Below are positions 23,101-31,210 of a DNA stretch of 64,000 bases, one piece after another. The stretch is from Actinomadura harenae (GTDB taxonomy: Bacteria; Actinomycetota; Actinomycetes; Streptosporangiales; Streptosporangiaceae): assembly GCF_003696215.1 (NCBI RefSeq), contig NZ_RFFG01000019.1, forward strand, positions 1-64,000, in the 5' to 3' direction. A program made the translations under genes and the position numbers. How positions within the stretch are numbered: the first letter of the stretch is position 1; every line of letters starts with the position of its first letter. The notes under the pieces are model-generated. The model was given only the letters and a program-made list of their open reading frames with translations, did no database searches and had not been told where the DNA came from.

Positions 23101-24094
23101 CCTGGACGAGGTCGGCGCGGACGTGTCGTTCTTCGACCTCGGCGGCGACAGCGTCACCGCGCTCCGGCTGGCCGGCCGGGCCGCGCAGGCGGGCGTCGAG
23201 CTGACCCCGCGCGACGTGTTCACCCACCAGACCGTGGAGCGGCTCGTCCGGCGGACCGACGCCGACGCCGACCTCGGCCTCGAGCCGCTGCTGCGGATCC
23301 GCGACACCGGGACGCGCCCGCCGCTGTTCTTCGTCCACCCGGCGGGCGGCCTGGCCTGGGGCTACCTGCAGTTCCAGGCTCACCTTCCCGCCGACCAGCC
23401 CGTCTACGGGCTCCAGTCGCGCGTGTTCACCGGCGCGGAACCGGCCGCCGACGTCGCCTCGATGGCCGCCGACTACGTCGATCTGATCCGGACCGTCCGG
23501 CCGCACGGCCCCTACCACCTCGCGGGCTGGTCGCTCGGCGGGCTCATCGCCTACGAGATGGCCTGCCTGCTCCAGGCCGAGGGCGAGGAGGTCGGGCTGC
23601 TCGCGCTGATCGACTCCTACCACGGGCAGGACCTCGGTTCCGCCGAACGCGACGTCCTGCCCGAGGTGCTCGGCGCGATCGGCATGGACCCCGCCGAGGT
23701 CGCCCCGGGTGGCGAGCCCGACGTCCCGAAGATCATGGAGCGGCTCGCCGCGCGCGGCGACGGCCTGTCGACCCTGGACTCGGGCGACCTCGTCCGGGTG
23801 TTCCGCGCCTACCAGGCGGGCATCCGGCAGGCCGAGACCTACGTGCCCGGCGCCTACCGCGGGGACCTGCTCTACTTCACCGCGCTGCGGAACCGCCCCG
23901 CCGGCGCCCCCGTGCCCGCCGAGCACTGGGGCGCCGTCATGACCGGACGCGTCGCCGAGCATCCCGTGGACGCCGAGCACCACGCCCTGATGGAGCCCGG
24001 ACCGGTCGCGGTGATGGGGCCGGTGCTGGCCACCGAGCTGGACAAACAACACGCTAATCTGACAAACCCCCAGGCCGGAAGGACCGCCCGATGA
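20126..24094 (+). CDS. NRPS-C, termination module: C-A-T-TE
   Basis: A 1322-residue synthetase. The best start is the TTG at 20126, overlapping the NRPS-B stop (TTGA) with GGGAG five bases upstream; no ATG or GTG lies before the condensation domain. The N-terminal tail is basic ([12 protein letters not shown]). Domains by residue are C6 19-445 ([20 protein letters not shown]), A6 468-965 ([35 protein letters not shown]), T6 974-1045 ([12 protein letters not shown]) and TE 1052-1312. The thioesterase shows the GWSLGG nucleophile elbow (Ser1136) and a late histidine in [13 protein letters not shown]6 is again the post-epimerase type. A6 reads D-A-Y-F-L-G-V-T-Y, suggesting a bulky non-polar or aromatic residue, but I do not assign it. 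The TE should release the chain by hydrolysis or by cyclisation, for which the threonine hydroxyls are available. The stop overlaps the MbtH start (ATGA). Confidence 0.96.
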   Translation: MTTAAETPRKAEPRKPSQLQDVWPLSPLQQGLFFHARYAGASADVYTAQAVVELRGPLDTAALKAAAAALLRRHANLRAAFRQRKEGTPVQVIVREVRTPWEEIDLSAHPDAEAEAARVADRERARPFDLAKPPLVRFVLLRMADDRHRLVFTNHHILLDGWSTPILQTELFALYLTRGDDSGLPRVTPYKNYLAWLAQQDREAAETAWRDALAGVDEPTLVAPGAPEPPADAEPGRVRRELDAGLTRALTDRARAHNVTLNTVLQLAWGVLLGRLTGRRDVTFGAAVSGRPPELPGVEQMIGLFINTLPVRVTARPGDTVAQALTGLQGRQADLLPHHHVGLTDIQRISGVGTLFDTMTVLENYPFDPEAAGADLGGLTMRDVGGYDASHYPLALAAVPGERLLLRLDHRTDLFTAAQAERIMDRLERVLHAIAHEPDVPLAHVDVLSDDERRRLIEDWQGETAGRVPETITARFAAVADVDPGREALRTPDGSLTYGELNKRANRLAHLLRARGVERETRVAMLLERSPDVVVATLGILKAGGAYAPIHHGYPQERVRWAVAEVEAPVLLVDRTTHHRVAGLDLDADIIVIDEVETAADDTDPGTDVHPEQLAYVMFTSGSTGLPKGAMLTHRNVVDLATDPALRDGAHDRVLVHSPHAFDASTYELWVPLLAGGTAVIAPPGRVDAAEIERLVVDGGLTGLFLTTALFNLVAEERPEAFAGLREVLTGGESGSAVAMRKVLAACPDTRLGHVYGPTEATTYATDADMRTALADPSETTPVLGRPMADMRVYVLDEALRPVPAGVTGEAYIAGSGVGRGYLNRPALTAERWVADPFGPPGTRMYRTGDLMRRREDGALEYVDRADFQVKIRGFRIELGEIEAALAALDGVAHAAVLVHRDAAVTRLVAYAVPSAGSVLDTAALRAALARRLPEYMVPSAIVGLDALPLGPTGKVDRRALPVPDLAAAAAGRAPENPGEEVLCAVFAEVLGLDEVGADVSFFDLGGDSVTALRLAGRAAQAGVELTPRDVFTHQTVERLVRRTDADADLGLEPLLRIRDTGTRPPLFFVHPAGGLAWGYLQFQAHLPADQPVYGLQSRVFTGAEPAADVASMAADYVDLIRTVRPHGPYHLAGWSLGGLIAYEMACLLQAEGEEVGLLALIDSYHGQDLGSAERDVLPEVLGAIGMDPAEVAPGGEPDVPKIMERLAARGDGLSTLDSGDLVRVFRAYQAGIRQAETYVPGAYRGDLLYFTALRNRPAGAPVPAEHWGAVMTGRVAEHPVDAEHHALMEPGPVAVMGPVLATELDKQHANLTNPQAGRTAR

Positions 24095-24300
24095 CCAACC
24101 CGTTCGAGGACCCCGACGGCACGTTCCTCGTGCTGCGCAACGACGCGGGCCAGTACTCGCTCTGGCCGTCGTTCGCCGAGGTCCCCGCAGGCTGGACGGT
24201 CGCCAAGACCGCCGACACCCGGGCCGCGTGCGCCGAGTACGTCGAGACGCACTGGACCGACATGCGCCCGGCCGGCCTGGTGGAGGCCATGGGTGGCTGA
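24091..24300 (+). CDS. MbtH-like NRPS accessory protein
   Basis: A 69-residue protein of the MbtH family, which binds adenylation domains and is often needed for their folding or activity. It has the family signature: the [16 protein letters not shown] start, YSLWPSF-EVPAGW in the middle, and the C-terminal W-T-D-M-R-P. The length is normal. The ATG overlaps the NRPS-C stop by four bases (ATGA), with GGAAGGA at 24077-24083, so it is made together with the synthetases. It is the only MbtH homologue in the window and presumably serves all A domains of this assembly line. Confidence 0.97.
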   Translation: MTNPFEDPDGTFLVLRNDAGQYSLWPSFAEVPAGWTVAKTADTRAACAEYVETHWTDMRPAGLVEAMGG

Positions 24301-24928
24301 CCCGGTCGAGATCCCGGCGGTCACCGAGTGGACGATGGAGATGCGCGACCCCGCCGACCTCCGTCCCGCGCCGCTCCCGTCCGTCGAGATGACCTTCAGC
24401 CTCGCGCGGGTGCCGTCCCCGGACGTCAACCGCGCGCTCTACGCGGCGGTCGGCGCCCGCGTCTGCTGGACCGACCGGTTCACCTGGACGCACGCCGACT
24501 GGACGCGCTGGGTCGACCGCCCCGAGCTGTCCACCTGGATCGCCATGGCCGAGGGCACCCTCGCCGGCTACTTCGAGATCGAGGCGCAGCCCGGCGGCGA
24601 CACCGAGATCCACCTCGTCGGCCTCACCCCGGCGTTCGTCGGCCGCCGCTACGGCGGCTACCTCGTCGAGCAGTGCACCCGCCGCGCCTGGCAGCGCGGC
24701 GGCCTGTGGGCCGACCTCGCGGGCCCGGCCACCCGCGTCTGGCTGCGCACCAGCTCCCTCGACCACCCCAACGCGATCGGCAACTACCGCCGCCGCGGCT
24801 TCACCGTCGCCGCCGAGTCCACCTCGCCCAAGCGCGTCCCGGACCCCAGCCTGGCCCCCTGGCCCCTCCCGACCGACCCCCGAACGACCCGCCCCGTCCA
24901 CGAGGAAGTCGAGGATCTCGTCCTATGA
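24293..24928 (+). CDS. GNAT-family N-acetyltransferase in the NRPS operon
   Basis: A 211-residue protein with a GNAT fold. The acyl-CoA region reads [22 protein letters not shown], followed by a late [18 protein letters not shown] segment that matches the family's terminal N-x-x-A...Y-x-x-x-G-F signature. The GTG start at 24293 lies inside the MbtH gene (8-base overlap), with GGAGG at 24282-24286, so it is translationally coupled. The stop overlaps the next start as ATGA. Its place between MbtH and the editing thioesterase suggests it acylates the peptide, an amino-acid precursor or the mature product, for example in self-protection. The acyl group and acceptor cannot be read from sequence. 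Confidence 0.88.
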   Translation: MADPVEIPAVTEWTMEMRDPADLRPAPLPSVEMTFSLARVPSPDVNRALYAAVGARVCWTDRFTWTHADWTRWVDRPELSTWIAMAEGTLAGYFEIEAQPGGDTEIHLVGLTPAFVGRRYGGYLVEQCTRRAWQRGGLWADLAGPATRVWLRTSSLDHPNAIGNYRRRGFTVAAESTSPKRVPDPSLAPWPLPTDPRTTRPVHEEVEDLVL

Positions 24929-25668
24929 CCTGGTTCCGGTGCACGGTCGCGCGGCCCTGGGCCCCGCTGCGGATGTTCTGCTTCCCGCACGCGGGCGGGT
25001 CGGCGGTGTTCTTCCGCAGCTGGGCCGAGGCCGTCGGCCCGGCCGTCGAGGTGCACGCCGTCCAGTACCCCGGACGCGCGGACCGGATGCGGGAGGCGCT
25101 CGTCCCGGACGCGCGCGCCCTCGCGCGGCTCATCGCCGGGGCGATCGCGCAGCACGCGGACCGTCCGGCGGTCCTGTTCGGGCACAGCATGGGATCGGTG
25201 GTCGCCTACGAGACCGCCCGGATCATGCGGGAACGCGACCTGCCCGTGGCGCACCTGTTCGCGTCCGGCGCGCGGGCCCCGCACGACTGGGGCGAGCGGC
25301 GCCTCATCTCCCGGATGGACGACGACGGGGTGGTGGCCGAGCTGGACGCGCTCGGCGGCACGGACACCGCCGCGCTCAAGGACCCCGAGCTGCGCGAACT
25401 CGTCCTGCCGTACGTGCGGAACGACTTCGGGATCGTCGAGTCGTACGCGCCGGAGGACGGGCCCCGGCTGGACGTCCCGGTCACCGCGCTCGTCGGCGAC
25501 GGGGACAGGGACGTGTCGGTGGAGCAGGCCGGACGGTGGCGCGACGCGACGTCCGCGGACTTCGCCCTGAAGGTGCTGCCCGGCGGCCACTTCTACCTGC
25601 AGGACCAGCGGGACGCCGTGATCCGCGAGGTGCTGGGACGGCTCCAGGTCCCCACGTCGGGGCACTGA
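24925..25668 (+). CDS. Type II (editing) thioesterase
   Basis: A 247-residue stand-alone alpha/beta-hydrolase of the GrsT/RifR type, which removes wrong or stalled acyl groups from carrier domains. Visible are the N-terminal CFPHAGGSAVFFRSW segment, the GHSMGS nucleophile elbow, DGDRD as the acidic site and GGHFYL with the catalytic histidine. The ATG overlaps the acetyltransferase stop by four bases. It is the last gene of the operon and is followed by a strong hairpin. An editing function fits a line that contains an A-less module, whose carrier may easily be mis-primed. Confidence 0.95.
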   Translation: MTWFRCTVARPWAPLRMFCFPHAGGSAVFFRSWAEAVGPAVEVHAVQYPGRADRMREALVPDARALARLIAGAIAQHADRPAVLFGHSMGSVVAYETARIMRERDLPVAHLFASGARAPHDWGERRLISRMDDDGVVAELDALGGTDTAALKDPELRELVLPYVRNDFGIVESYAPEDGPRLDVPVTALVGDGDRDVSVEQAGRWRDATSADFALKVLPGGHFYLQDQRDAVIREVLGRLQVPTSGH

Positions 25669-25677
25669 CCCCGGAAG

Positions 25678-25712
25678 CCCCCGGCCGGACGGTCGGACCG
25701 TCCGGCCGGGGG
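25678..25712. terminator. Perfect hairpin between convergent NRPS operon and protease gene
   Basis: A 16-bp perfect stem (CCCCCGGCCGGACGGT against its complement) with a three-base loop lies between the stop of the type II thioesterase and the stop of the convergent protease gene. There is no T tract, as is usual in high-GC actinomycetes, so it may terminate in both directions. Confidence 0.75.
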
Positions 25713-25751
25713 ACCCCGACCGGGGGACGGGATCGGGGTGGGGGAGCGGGC

Positions 25752-26816
25752 CTAGTAGATGGACGCGCCGAACGCGCTCAGCGCCGCGGTGACGGGCTGG
25801 AAGAACGTCGTCCCGCCCGAGGAGCAGTCACCGCTGCCGCCCGAGGTCAGGCCCAGGGCCGTGCTGCCGGAGTAGAGGGATCCGCCGCTGTCGCCGGGCT
25901 CGGCGCAGACGGTCGTCCGGATCAGGCCCTTGACGGTGCCCTCGGCGTAGTTGACGGTCTGGTTGAGCGCGGTGACCGTCCCGGAGTGGACGTGCGTGGT
26001 GCTGCCGCTGCGGTACACGGTCTGCCCCACGGCCGGGGTGCCCGACGAGGTGATGTCGCGCGTGCCCGGATAGGTGTCGACGACGCCGGTCGTGTCGGAC
26101 GGTGTCGACGAGTACTTCACGATGCCGTAGTCATGGCCCGGGAAGTTGCTGCCCGCCGTCGTCCCGAGCACGGACGTCTGGCCCGAGTTGGAGTACCAGG
26201 TGCTGCCGAGGTTCGTGCAGTGCCCGGCGGTGAGGAAGTAGTACGCGCCGCCCTTCTTCACGTTGAAGCCGAGGGAGCAGCGGTAGCCGCCGGTGTAGAT
26301 CGCGTCCCCGCCCGCCGTGAGCACGCGGAACGCCCCGGAGACCCGCTCGGTGCGGACGGCCGCCCCGAGCCTCGCGGCGGCCTTGGTCACCTTGGCGAGC
26401 CTCGCGCCGGAGACGGTGCCGTCGACGGACAGGACGACCTGGTCGGTTCTCGGATCGGCCGCCCACGCGGTGCCGGGGACGGTCGCGTCGCGCTTCAGCG
26501 CGGCCATGACCCGGTCGAGGTCGGCGCCGGACCGGGCGACGGTGCGCGGCTGCGCGCCCGCCGCGCGGACGGTGCCGGCGCTCGCGGCGTCCGACACGGT
26601 CACGACGAGCCGGCCGGACGCGTCGACGTAGGATCCGGCGCTGCGGTCGCCGAGGGTGTGCGCGAGCGCGTCGGCGAGCCGGGCCTGCCGGTCCTGAACA
26701 GGGGCGGGGGACGGGGGCGCGGCATGGGCGGCGGGGGCGGACAGGGCGGCGGTGAGGAGCGCGGCGGCCGAGCCGACGAGGGCGGCGCGGCCGATCCGCG
26801 GGTGCGGGGTACGCAC
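25752..26816 (-). CDS. Secreted S1 serine protease with pro-region (streptogrisin / alpha-lytic type)
   Basis: A 354-residue chymotrypsin-fold protease precursor. I chose the GTG at 26816 because GGAGG sits six bases upstream; a GTG at 26837 would add seven residues. The N-terminus is a clear signal peptide ([20 protein letters not shown], then APAAHA). A pro-region of about 130 residues follows, then the mature domain from about [12 protein letters not shown]. The triad is visible as TAGHC (His), GHDYGIVKY (Asp) and GDSGGSL (Ser). The paired cysteines are those of family S1E/S1D. It should be exported, self-processed and act on extracellular protein. It is convergent with the NRPS operon and probably independent of it. 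Confidence 0.93.
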   Translation of the reverse strand: MRTPHPRIGRAALVGSAAALLTAALSAPAAHAAPPSPAPVQDRQARLADALAHTLGDRSAGSYVDASGRLVVTVSDAASAGTVRAAGAQPRTVARSGADLDRVMAALKRDATVPGTAWAADPRTDQVVLSVDGTVSGARLAKVTKAAARLGAAVRTERVSGAFRVLTAGGDAIYTGGYRCSLGFNVKKGGAYYFLTAGHCTNLGSTWYSNSGQTSVLGTTAGSNFPGHDYGIVKYSSTPSDTTGVVDTYPGTRDITSSGTPAVGQTVYRSGSTTHVHSGTVTALNQTVNYAEGTVKGLIRTTVCAEPGDSGGSLYSGSTALGLTSGGSGDCSSGGTTFFQPVTAALSAFGASIY

Positions 26817-27159
26817 GGGGAGCCTCCAGGGGAACACGGGCGTCCGGATGACGCACCGGAGGTTCTGCCGAGCATCCGCCGCCCGGGACCCGCCCGCCTA
26901 GGGACGATCATGCTTATCTCGACCCCGCCGAGTTGGCGGAAAACGTCCGGGATATTCGCGGGCGAACGGGCATGATTGCCGGTTTGACACGTGTAGTCGA
27001 CGAGAGTGCGGCACCCGGACAGGACGTCCGGAGGGTGTCCGGCAGCGGTCCCGGACCGGGCCTCCCCGGCGTGTCCGGGCGGACGTATCGTCGGAGGGGC
27101 GGGGGCGGCACCAGGTCACGGGAACCACCCCGCCCCGGCCTCCGCCCGTTGGAGTCGCC
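26817..27159. promoter_or_regulatory. Divergent intergenic region, protease / ATPase
   Basis: This region of about 340 bases holds no supportable gene. The protease Shine-Dalgarno (complement of CCTCC, 26823-26827) is at its left end. A TTGACA hexamer lies at 26984-26989, overlapping the palindrome ACACGTGT (26987-26994). It could be a -35 box or operator for the rightward ATPase gene, but no good -10 follows at 17 bases. GGAG six bases before 27160 is the ATPase ribosome site. Confidence 0.4.
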
Positions 27160-28152
27160 ATGGGCATCGAGATCCGGGTGGAAGGGCTGAAGAAGTCGTT
27201 CGGGCGGCAGGTCGTCTGGGAGGACGTGACGCTCACGATCCCCGCCGGTGAGATCTCCGCGCTGCTCGGGCCGTCCGGCACCGGCAAGTCGGTCTTCCTG
27301 AAGAACCTGGTGGGGCTGCTGCGCCCGGACCGCGGCCACGTCTACGTGGACGGCCGCGACGTGCCCCGCGTCCGCGAGAACGAGCTGTACGAGGTGCGCC
27401 GCCGGTTCGGCGTGCTGTTCCAGGACGGCGCCCTGTTCGGCTCGATGAACATCTTCGACAACATCGCGTTCCCGCTGCGCGAGCACACGCGCAAGAGCGA
27501 GTCGGAGATCCGCCGGATCGTCCTGGAGAAGATGGAGATGGTCGGGCTCACCGGCTCCGGCGACAAGCTGCCGGGGGAGATCTCCGGCGGGATGAAGAAG
27601 CGCGCCGGGCTCGCCCGCGCGCTCGTCCTCGACCCCGAGGTGATCCTCGCGGACGAGCCGGACTCCGGTCTCGACCCGGTCCGGACGGCCTACCTGAACC
27701 AGCTGTTCGTCGACCTGAACACCGAGATGGGCGCGACGTTCCTCATCGTCACGCACGACATCGGCACCGCCCGCGTCCTGCCGGACAACCTCGGCCTGCT
27801 GTTCCGCCGCGGCCTGGTGATGTTCGGGCCGCGCGAGATGATCCTGTCCAGCACGCACCCGGCCGTGAACCAGTTCTTCAACGCCCGCCGCGAGGGCCCG
27901 ATCGGCATGGCCGAGGAGAAGGACACCGCCGAGCTCGCCGCCGAGGGCCCGGCCCCGCGGACGCTGCCCGCGCCGATCCTGCCGCAGCTCATGCCGAGCG
28001 ACGGCGGCGTCCGGCCGTCGATGCGGCGCCCGGGGGAGTGGCTCGCCGCCCACCACGTCCAGCCGCCGCCCGGGTCGTTCGTCGACGAGGTCGGACGGGA
28101 CTGGCTGCGGGACTGGGATTCCCTCACCTCCGCGCGGCGGAGTCCCGAGTAG
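27160..28152 (+). CDS. ABC transporter ATP-binding protein, MlaF / Mkl (MceG) type
   Basis: A 330-residue cytoplasmic ATPase of the family that energises MCE/Mla lipid importers. Motifs are Walker A GPSGTGKS, the Q-loop in LFQDGALFGSMN, signature SGGMKKRAGLARAL, Walker B VILADEPDSGLD and the H-loop IVTHD. The DEPDSGLDPVR wording and the long C-terminal tail (about residues 245-330, proline-rich, ending near DWLRDWD) are typical of actinobacterial Mkl/MceG rather than of drug exporters. No MCE or YrbE permease genes are nearby, as is common because one MceG can serve several distant mce loci. It is therefore probably not the exporter of the peptide. Confidence 0.88.
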   Translation: MGIEIRVEGLKKSFGRQVVWEDVTLTIPAGEISALLGPSGTGKSVFLKNLVGLLRPDRGHVYVDGRDVPRVRENELYEVRRRFGVLFQDGALFGSMNIFDNIAFPLREHTRKSESEIRRIVLEKMEMVGLTGSGDKLPGEISGGMKKRAGLARALVLDPEVILADEPDSGLDPVRTAYLNQLFVDLNTEMGATFLIVTHDIGTARVLPDNLGLLFRRGLVMFGPREMILSSTHPAVNQFFNARREGPIGMAEEKDTAELAAEGPAPRTLPAPILPQLMPSDGGVRPSMRRPGEWLAAHHVQPPPGSFVDEVGRDWLRDWDSLTSARRSPE

Positions 28153-28159
28153 CGGCGGG

Positions 28160-28174
28160 CGATTGCGACAATCG
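28160..28174 (+). promoter_or_regulatory. Small dyad and -10-like hexamer before the cyclodeaminase gene
   Basis: CGATTG-CGA-CAATCG (28160-28174) is a perfect 6-bp inverted repeat just after the ATPase stop. Its right part contains GACAAT (28167-28172), which lies exactly six bases before the GTG at 28179, the spacing of a -10 box for leaderless transcription. No Shine-Dalgarno is present. The dyad could also be an operator. Confidence 0.45.
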
Positions 28175-28178
28175 GGAC

Positions 28179-29132
28179 GTGACGTTGCTGCTGAACCGCT
28201 CCGACCTGGAACGCCTCCTCGACCCGCCGGCGATCATCGCGGCCCTGCGCGCCGGGTTCACCGCCGAACCCGGCGAGACCGCCGCGCGCCGGGTGGTGAC
28301 CGCGCTGCCCGGACCGGGCACCGCGACCGCCCTGATCCCGGGCCTCGTCGCGGGCGTCCCGGCGTACACGGTCAAGGTCAACGCGAAGTTCCCGGACTCC
28401 CGGCCCGCGCTGCGCGGCGTCGTCTGCCTCCACGACCTGGAGTCCGGCGAGCTGCTCGCGCTGCTCGACTCGGCGACCGTCACCGCCTGGCGCACCGGGC
28501 TCGCCGCCGCGCTCGGCACCGACGCGCTCGCCCGGCGCGGCGGCGGGCACGTCGCGGTCATCGGCGCGGGCGCCCAGTCCGACCTCGTGCTGCGCGGGCT
28601 CGGCGCGCTCCGCGACATCACCGGCCTCACCGTCACCGACCTGGACGCCGACCGCGCCGCCGCGTTCGCCGAACGGCACGGCGAGCGGCTCGGCGTCCCG
28701 CACGGGACCGCCGCCGGGGCGCCCGCCGCCGTCCGGGGCGCGGACATCGTGATCGCCGCGACCTGGGCCCGGCATCCGCTGCTGCACGCCGCCGACATCG
28801 CCCCCGGCACCCACCTCACCTCGCTCGGCGCGGACGAGCGCGGCAAGACCGAACTGGCCCCCGACCTGCTCGAACGCGCCCGCGTCGTGGTCGACGACAT
28901 GCCCCTCGCGATGGAGATGGGCGTGCTCGCGGCGGCGGGCCTGTCGGTGCGGCACGCCGCCGGGACGCTCGGCGACCTGCTGCGCGGCGAGGTCCCCGGC
29001 CGCGTCCGGGACGAGGAGGTCACCGTCTACGCCCCGGTCGGCCTGCCCTGGCAGGATCTCGCGTTCTCCTGGGCGGCCTACCGTGCCGCCCGCGAGGCGG
29101 GCGCGGGCACGTCCTTCGACTTCCTCGACTGA
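28179..29132 (+). CDS. Ornithine cyclodeaminase / mu-crystallin family protein
   Basis: A 317-residue NAD(P)-dependent enzyme of the OCD/mu-crystallin superfamily. These enzymes deaminate ornithine to proline, reduce cyclic imino acids, or make precursors such as 2,3-diaminopropionate. Visible are the nucleotide-binding HVAVIGAGAQSDLVLRGL, the substrate-side VKVNAKFPDSRPALRG, the conserved ATVTAWRTGLAAALGTDALAR and VVDDMPLAMEMG. The GTG at 28179 is preferred because the upstream extension looks non-coding and a -10-like hexamer sits six bases before it. It lies two genes from the NRPS operon, so a precursor role is possible but not shown. Confidence 0.88.
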   Translation: MTLLLNRSDLERLLDPPAIIAALRAGFTAEPGETAARRVVTALPGPGTATALIPGLVAGVPAYTVKVNAKFPDSRPALRGVVCLHDLESGELLALLDSATVTAWRTGLAAALGTDALARRGGGHVAVIGAGAQSDLVLRGLGALRDITGLTVTDLDADRAAAFAERHGERLGVPHGTAAGAPAAVRGADIVIAATWARHPLLHAADIAPGTHLTSLGADERGKTELAPDLLERARVVVDDMPLAMEMGVLAAAGLSVRHAAGTLGDLLRGEVPGRVRDEEVTVYAPVGLPWQDLAFSWAAYRAAREAGAGTSFDFLD

Positions 29133-29182
29133 GACCTCCGTCCCGCGTCCAAGGACCGATGGCGCAGGCCAGAGGCACTGTC

Positions 29183-29188
29183 TAGGGT
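29183..29188 (+). promoter_or_regulatory. Putative -10 box, leaderless patatin gene
   Basis: TAGGGT lies exactly six bases before the ATG at 29195, and no Shine-Dalgarno sequence intervenes. This is the standard geometry for an actinobacterial leaderless mRNA whose 5' end is the start codon. The -35 region is not clear. Confidence 0.55.
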
Positions 29189-29194
29189 CGGTTC

Positions 29195-29989
29195 ATGACG
29201 ACTTCCACTGACATCGCGCTCGTCCTCGGCCCGGGCGGCCCGGTCGGGACGGCCTGGCTGATCGGCCTCGGGAACGGGCTGCGCCGCGCGGGCGCCGACC
29301 TCGCCCGCGCGGACCTCGTCGTCGGCACGTCGGCGGGCGCGATCGCGGGCGCCGCGTTCACGAGCGGCCGCGACCTGGACGACCTGGCCGAGATCCCGCC
29401 GGGCGAGCGGGTCGGCGACCGGTCCGTGATGCCGCGCGCCCTGGAGATCATGAACACCCCCGGCACGGACCCCCGCGACGCGCTGCGCAAGGTCGCCGCA
29501 CTGGCCCGCGCGGCGGACGCCATGCCGCCCGAGGAGCACATGGCGCACATGGAACGGACCATCGGCACCCGCGCATGGCCGGACGCCCGGCTGCTCGTCA
29601 CCGCCGTGGACGCCGAGGCGGGCGAACCCGTCGTCTGGACGCGCGACAGCGGCGTCCCGCTCCACGCGGCCGTGGCGTCGAGCAGCGCGGCCCCCGGCGC
29701 GGTCCGCCCGGTCGAGATCGGCGGCCGCGACTACATCGACGGCGCGTTCGGCGGCGGATCGCACGTCCACCTCGCCGAGGGCGCGGGCACGCTGATCCTC
29801 ATCGAGCCGCTCGGCCACCTCATGCCCGGCCCGGACGGCGGAGCCGCCCTGCGCGTCCGCCCGGACGCGGCGTCCGTCGAGGCGTACGGCCCGGACCTCG
29901 GCGACCGCTCCCGCTGGAACGCCGTCTACCGGGAGGGCCTGCGCCAGGCCGCAGGCCTCGTCGAACCCGTCGCCGACCTGCTGCGCTGA
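29195..29989 (+). CDS. Patatin-like phospholipase
   Basis: A 264-residue acyl hydrolase of the patatin/RssA type with a Ser-Asp dyad. The glycine-rich oxyanion loop is GPGGPVGTAWLIGL near the N-terminus, the nucleophile elbow is VGTSAGA, and the catalytic Asp is in DGAFGGGS (about residue 183). No signal peptide or membrane segment is evident, so it is probably cytoplasmic or peripheral. It is probably transcribed as a leaderless message from its own promoter. The substrate is unknown; the family hydrolyses phospholipid or thioester acyl groups. Confidence 0.92.
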   Translation: MTTSTDIALVLGPGGPVGTAWLIGLGNGLRRAGADLARADLVVGTSAGAIAGAAFTSGRDLDDLAEIPPGERVGDRSVMPRALEIMNTPGTDPRDALRKVAALARAADAMPPEEHMAHMERTIGTRAWPDARLLVTAVDAEAGEPVVWTRDSGVPLHAAVASSSAAPGAVRPVEIGGRDYIDGAFGGGSHVHLAEGAGTLILIEPLGHLMPGPDGGAALRVRPDAASVEAYGPDLGDRSRWNAVYREGLRQAAGLVEPVADLLR

Positions 29990-30021
29990 ACGAACCACCG
30001 CGCTGAACGAACCACCGCGCT
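29984..30021 (+). repeat. 17-bp tandem duplication across the patatin stop codon
   Basis: The unit CGCTGAACGAACCACCG occurs twice in a row (29984-30000 and 30001-30017), and the start of a third copy follows (CGCT). The first copy includes the stop codon, so loss of that TGA would lead into the second TGA in another register. Confidence 0.85.
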
Positions 30022-30036
30022 GGCCGAGCCGCCGTG

Positions 30037-30246
30037 TCAGCCGTTCACGCGCGGGTGCTGCGACGTCAGGTGCCAGCCCGAACAGGCCGGGCACCGATAG
30101 GCCCTGGCCTCGGCCTTGTCCCGGTCCTGACGGCCCTGGCGCTGGATCGTCGCCAGCGCCAGGGTGGCGGCGATGCGGTCCCGGAAGCGGACCTTGCCCG
30201 TCGGGCAGCGGCCCGGATTCCGATTCGGGGTTCGGCGACGGGTCAT
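30037..30246 (-). CDS. Small CxxC...H-containing protein (zinc-ribbon-like), unknown function
   Basis: A 69-residue basic protein beginning MTRRRTPNRNPGRCPTGK and ending with RCPACSGWHLTSQ. The CPxCxGWHLT motif recurs in small actinobacterial and phage proteins and looks like a zinc-binding hook. The ATG at 30246 is supported by GGAGGTGG on the minus strand (complement of 30252-30259). The middle, KVRFRDRIAATLALATIQRQ, is a basic helix that could contact nucleic acid. It sits alone between two rightward genes. Function unknown. Confidence 0.75.
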   Translation of the reverse strand: MTRRRTPNRNPGRCPTGKVRFRDRIAATLALATIQRQGRQDRDKAEARAYRCPACSGWHLTSQHPRVNG

Positions 30247-30388
30247 CGGAACCACCTCCGGCGCATCAGGGGGAGATGATTCCGGTGTATAACAACTCGG
30301 AGACAAAGTCCCGACTTCATCTGGCAAATGGCCGGAAGGCCCCGCGTTCCGCATTGAACCCTCTTCACTTTCATGTTGGGGTGAAGAG

Positions 30389-31210
30389 GTGATCTGGGAC
30401 CGCTTCCGTATCGACGGCCGCGTCGCCGTCGTCACCGGCGCCGGGCGCGGCATCGGCGCCGCCTCCGCCGTCGCACTCGCGCAGGCGGGCGCCGACGTGG
30501 TGCTCGCCGCCCGCACCGAGGCGCAGCTGCGCAAGGTCGCCGCCGAGGTCGAGGCCGCCGGGCGCCGCGCGCTCGTCGTCCCGTCCGACCTGGCCGATCC
30601 CGCCGCCTGCGCCGACCTGGCCGCCCGCGCCGCCGGGGAGTTCGGGCGGATCGACATCGTCGTCAACAACGTCGGCGGCGCCTTCCCCCGGGCCTTCCTC
30701 GACACCGGGCCGGAGCACCTCGAAGAGGCGTTCCGGTTCAACGTCTCCGGCGCGCACGCCCTGACCGGCGCCGCCGTCCCGCACATGCTCGCGGCGGGCG
30801 GCGGAGCGGTCGTCAACATCGCGTCCGCGATGGGACGCATGGCCGGACGCGGCTACCTCGCCTACGGGACGGCCAAGGCGGCGCTCGCCCACTACACCCG
30901 CCTCGCCGCCTGCGACCTCGCGCCGCGCATCCGCGTCAACGCGATCGCCGTCGGCTCGGTCGCGACGTCCGCGCTTGACATCGTCATGACCGACGACGGC
31001 CTGCGGACGCAGATGGAGGCGAACACGCCGCTGCGCCGCATCGGCGACCCGGAGGAGGTGGCCGCGTCCGTCCTCTACCTCGCCTCGCCCGCCGCCGGAT
31101 ACGTCACCGGGACCCTCCTGCGCGTGGACGGCGGCACCGACGTCCCCAACCTCGACCTCGGCCTGCCCGACCTCGTCGCCGACGACCCTGACCTGGAGGA
31201 ACGACCATGA
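30389..31210 (+). CDS. Short-chain dehydrogenase/reductase (SDR)
   Basis: A 273-residue classical SDR oxidoreductase. It shows the cofactor motif TGAGRGIG, the NNVGG motif, the catalytic Ser in NIASAMGR and the Y-x-x-x-K pair in [16 protein letters not shown] after strand 2 suggests NADP(H) preference. The GTG at 30389 has only a weak ribosome site (GAAGAG directly adjacent), and no other in-frame start exists close by. The stop overlaps the start of the next oxidoreductase (ATGA), so the two act together, probably on consecutive steps of one pathway. The substrate is unknown; family relatives act on acyl-CoA, steroid or sugar alcohols. Confidence 0.93.
   Translation: MIWDRFRIDGRVAVVTGAGRGIGAASAVALAQAGADVVLAARTEAQLRKVAAEVEAAGRRALVVPSDLADPAACADLAARAAGEFGRIDIVVNNVGGAFPRAFLDTGPEHLEEAFRFNVSGAHALTGAAVPHMLAAGGGAVVNIASAMGRMAGRGYLAYGTAKAALAHYTRLAACDLAPRIRVNAIAVGSVATSALDIVMTDDGLRTQMEANTPLRRIGDPEEVAASVLYLASPAAGYVTGTLLRVDGGTDVPNLDLGLPDLVADDPDLEERP

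Noticed and set aside
9304..24901. Further 860- to 1180-codon antisense frames (ending 12507, 16262, 20006 and 24901)
   Set aside because: Same reason: they are mirror frames of NRPS coding sequence with no start signals and no recognisable motifs.
1..25668. Siderophore cluster
   Set aside because: The starter-type C domain raised the idea, but there are no N-hydroxylases, aryl-acid genes, siderophore transporters or iron boxes in the window. It remains possible only if such genes lie upstream.
27160..28152. The ATPase as exporter of the NRPS product
   Set aside because: Its Walker B wording (DEPDSGLDPVR) and C-terminal tail match MceG/Mkl. No membrane subunit is adjacent, and it is separated from the operon by a convergent protease gene.
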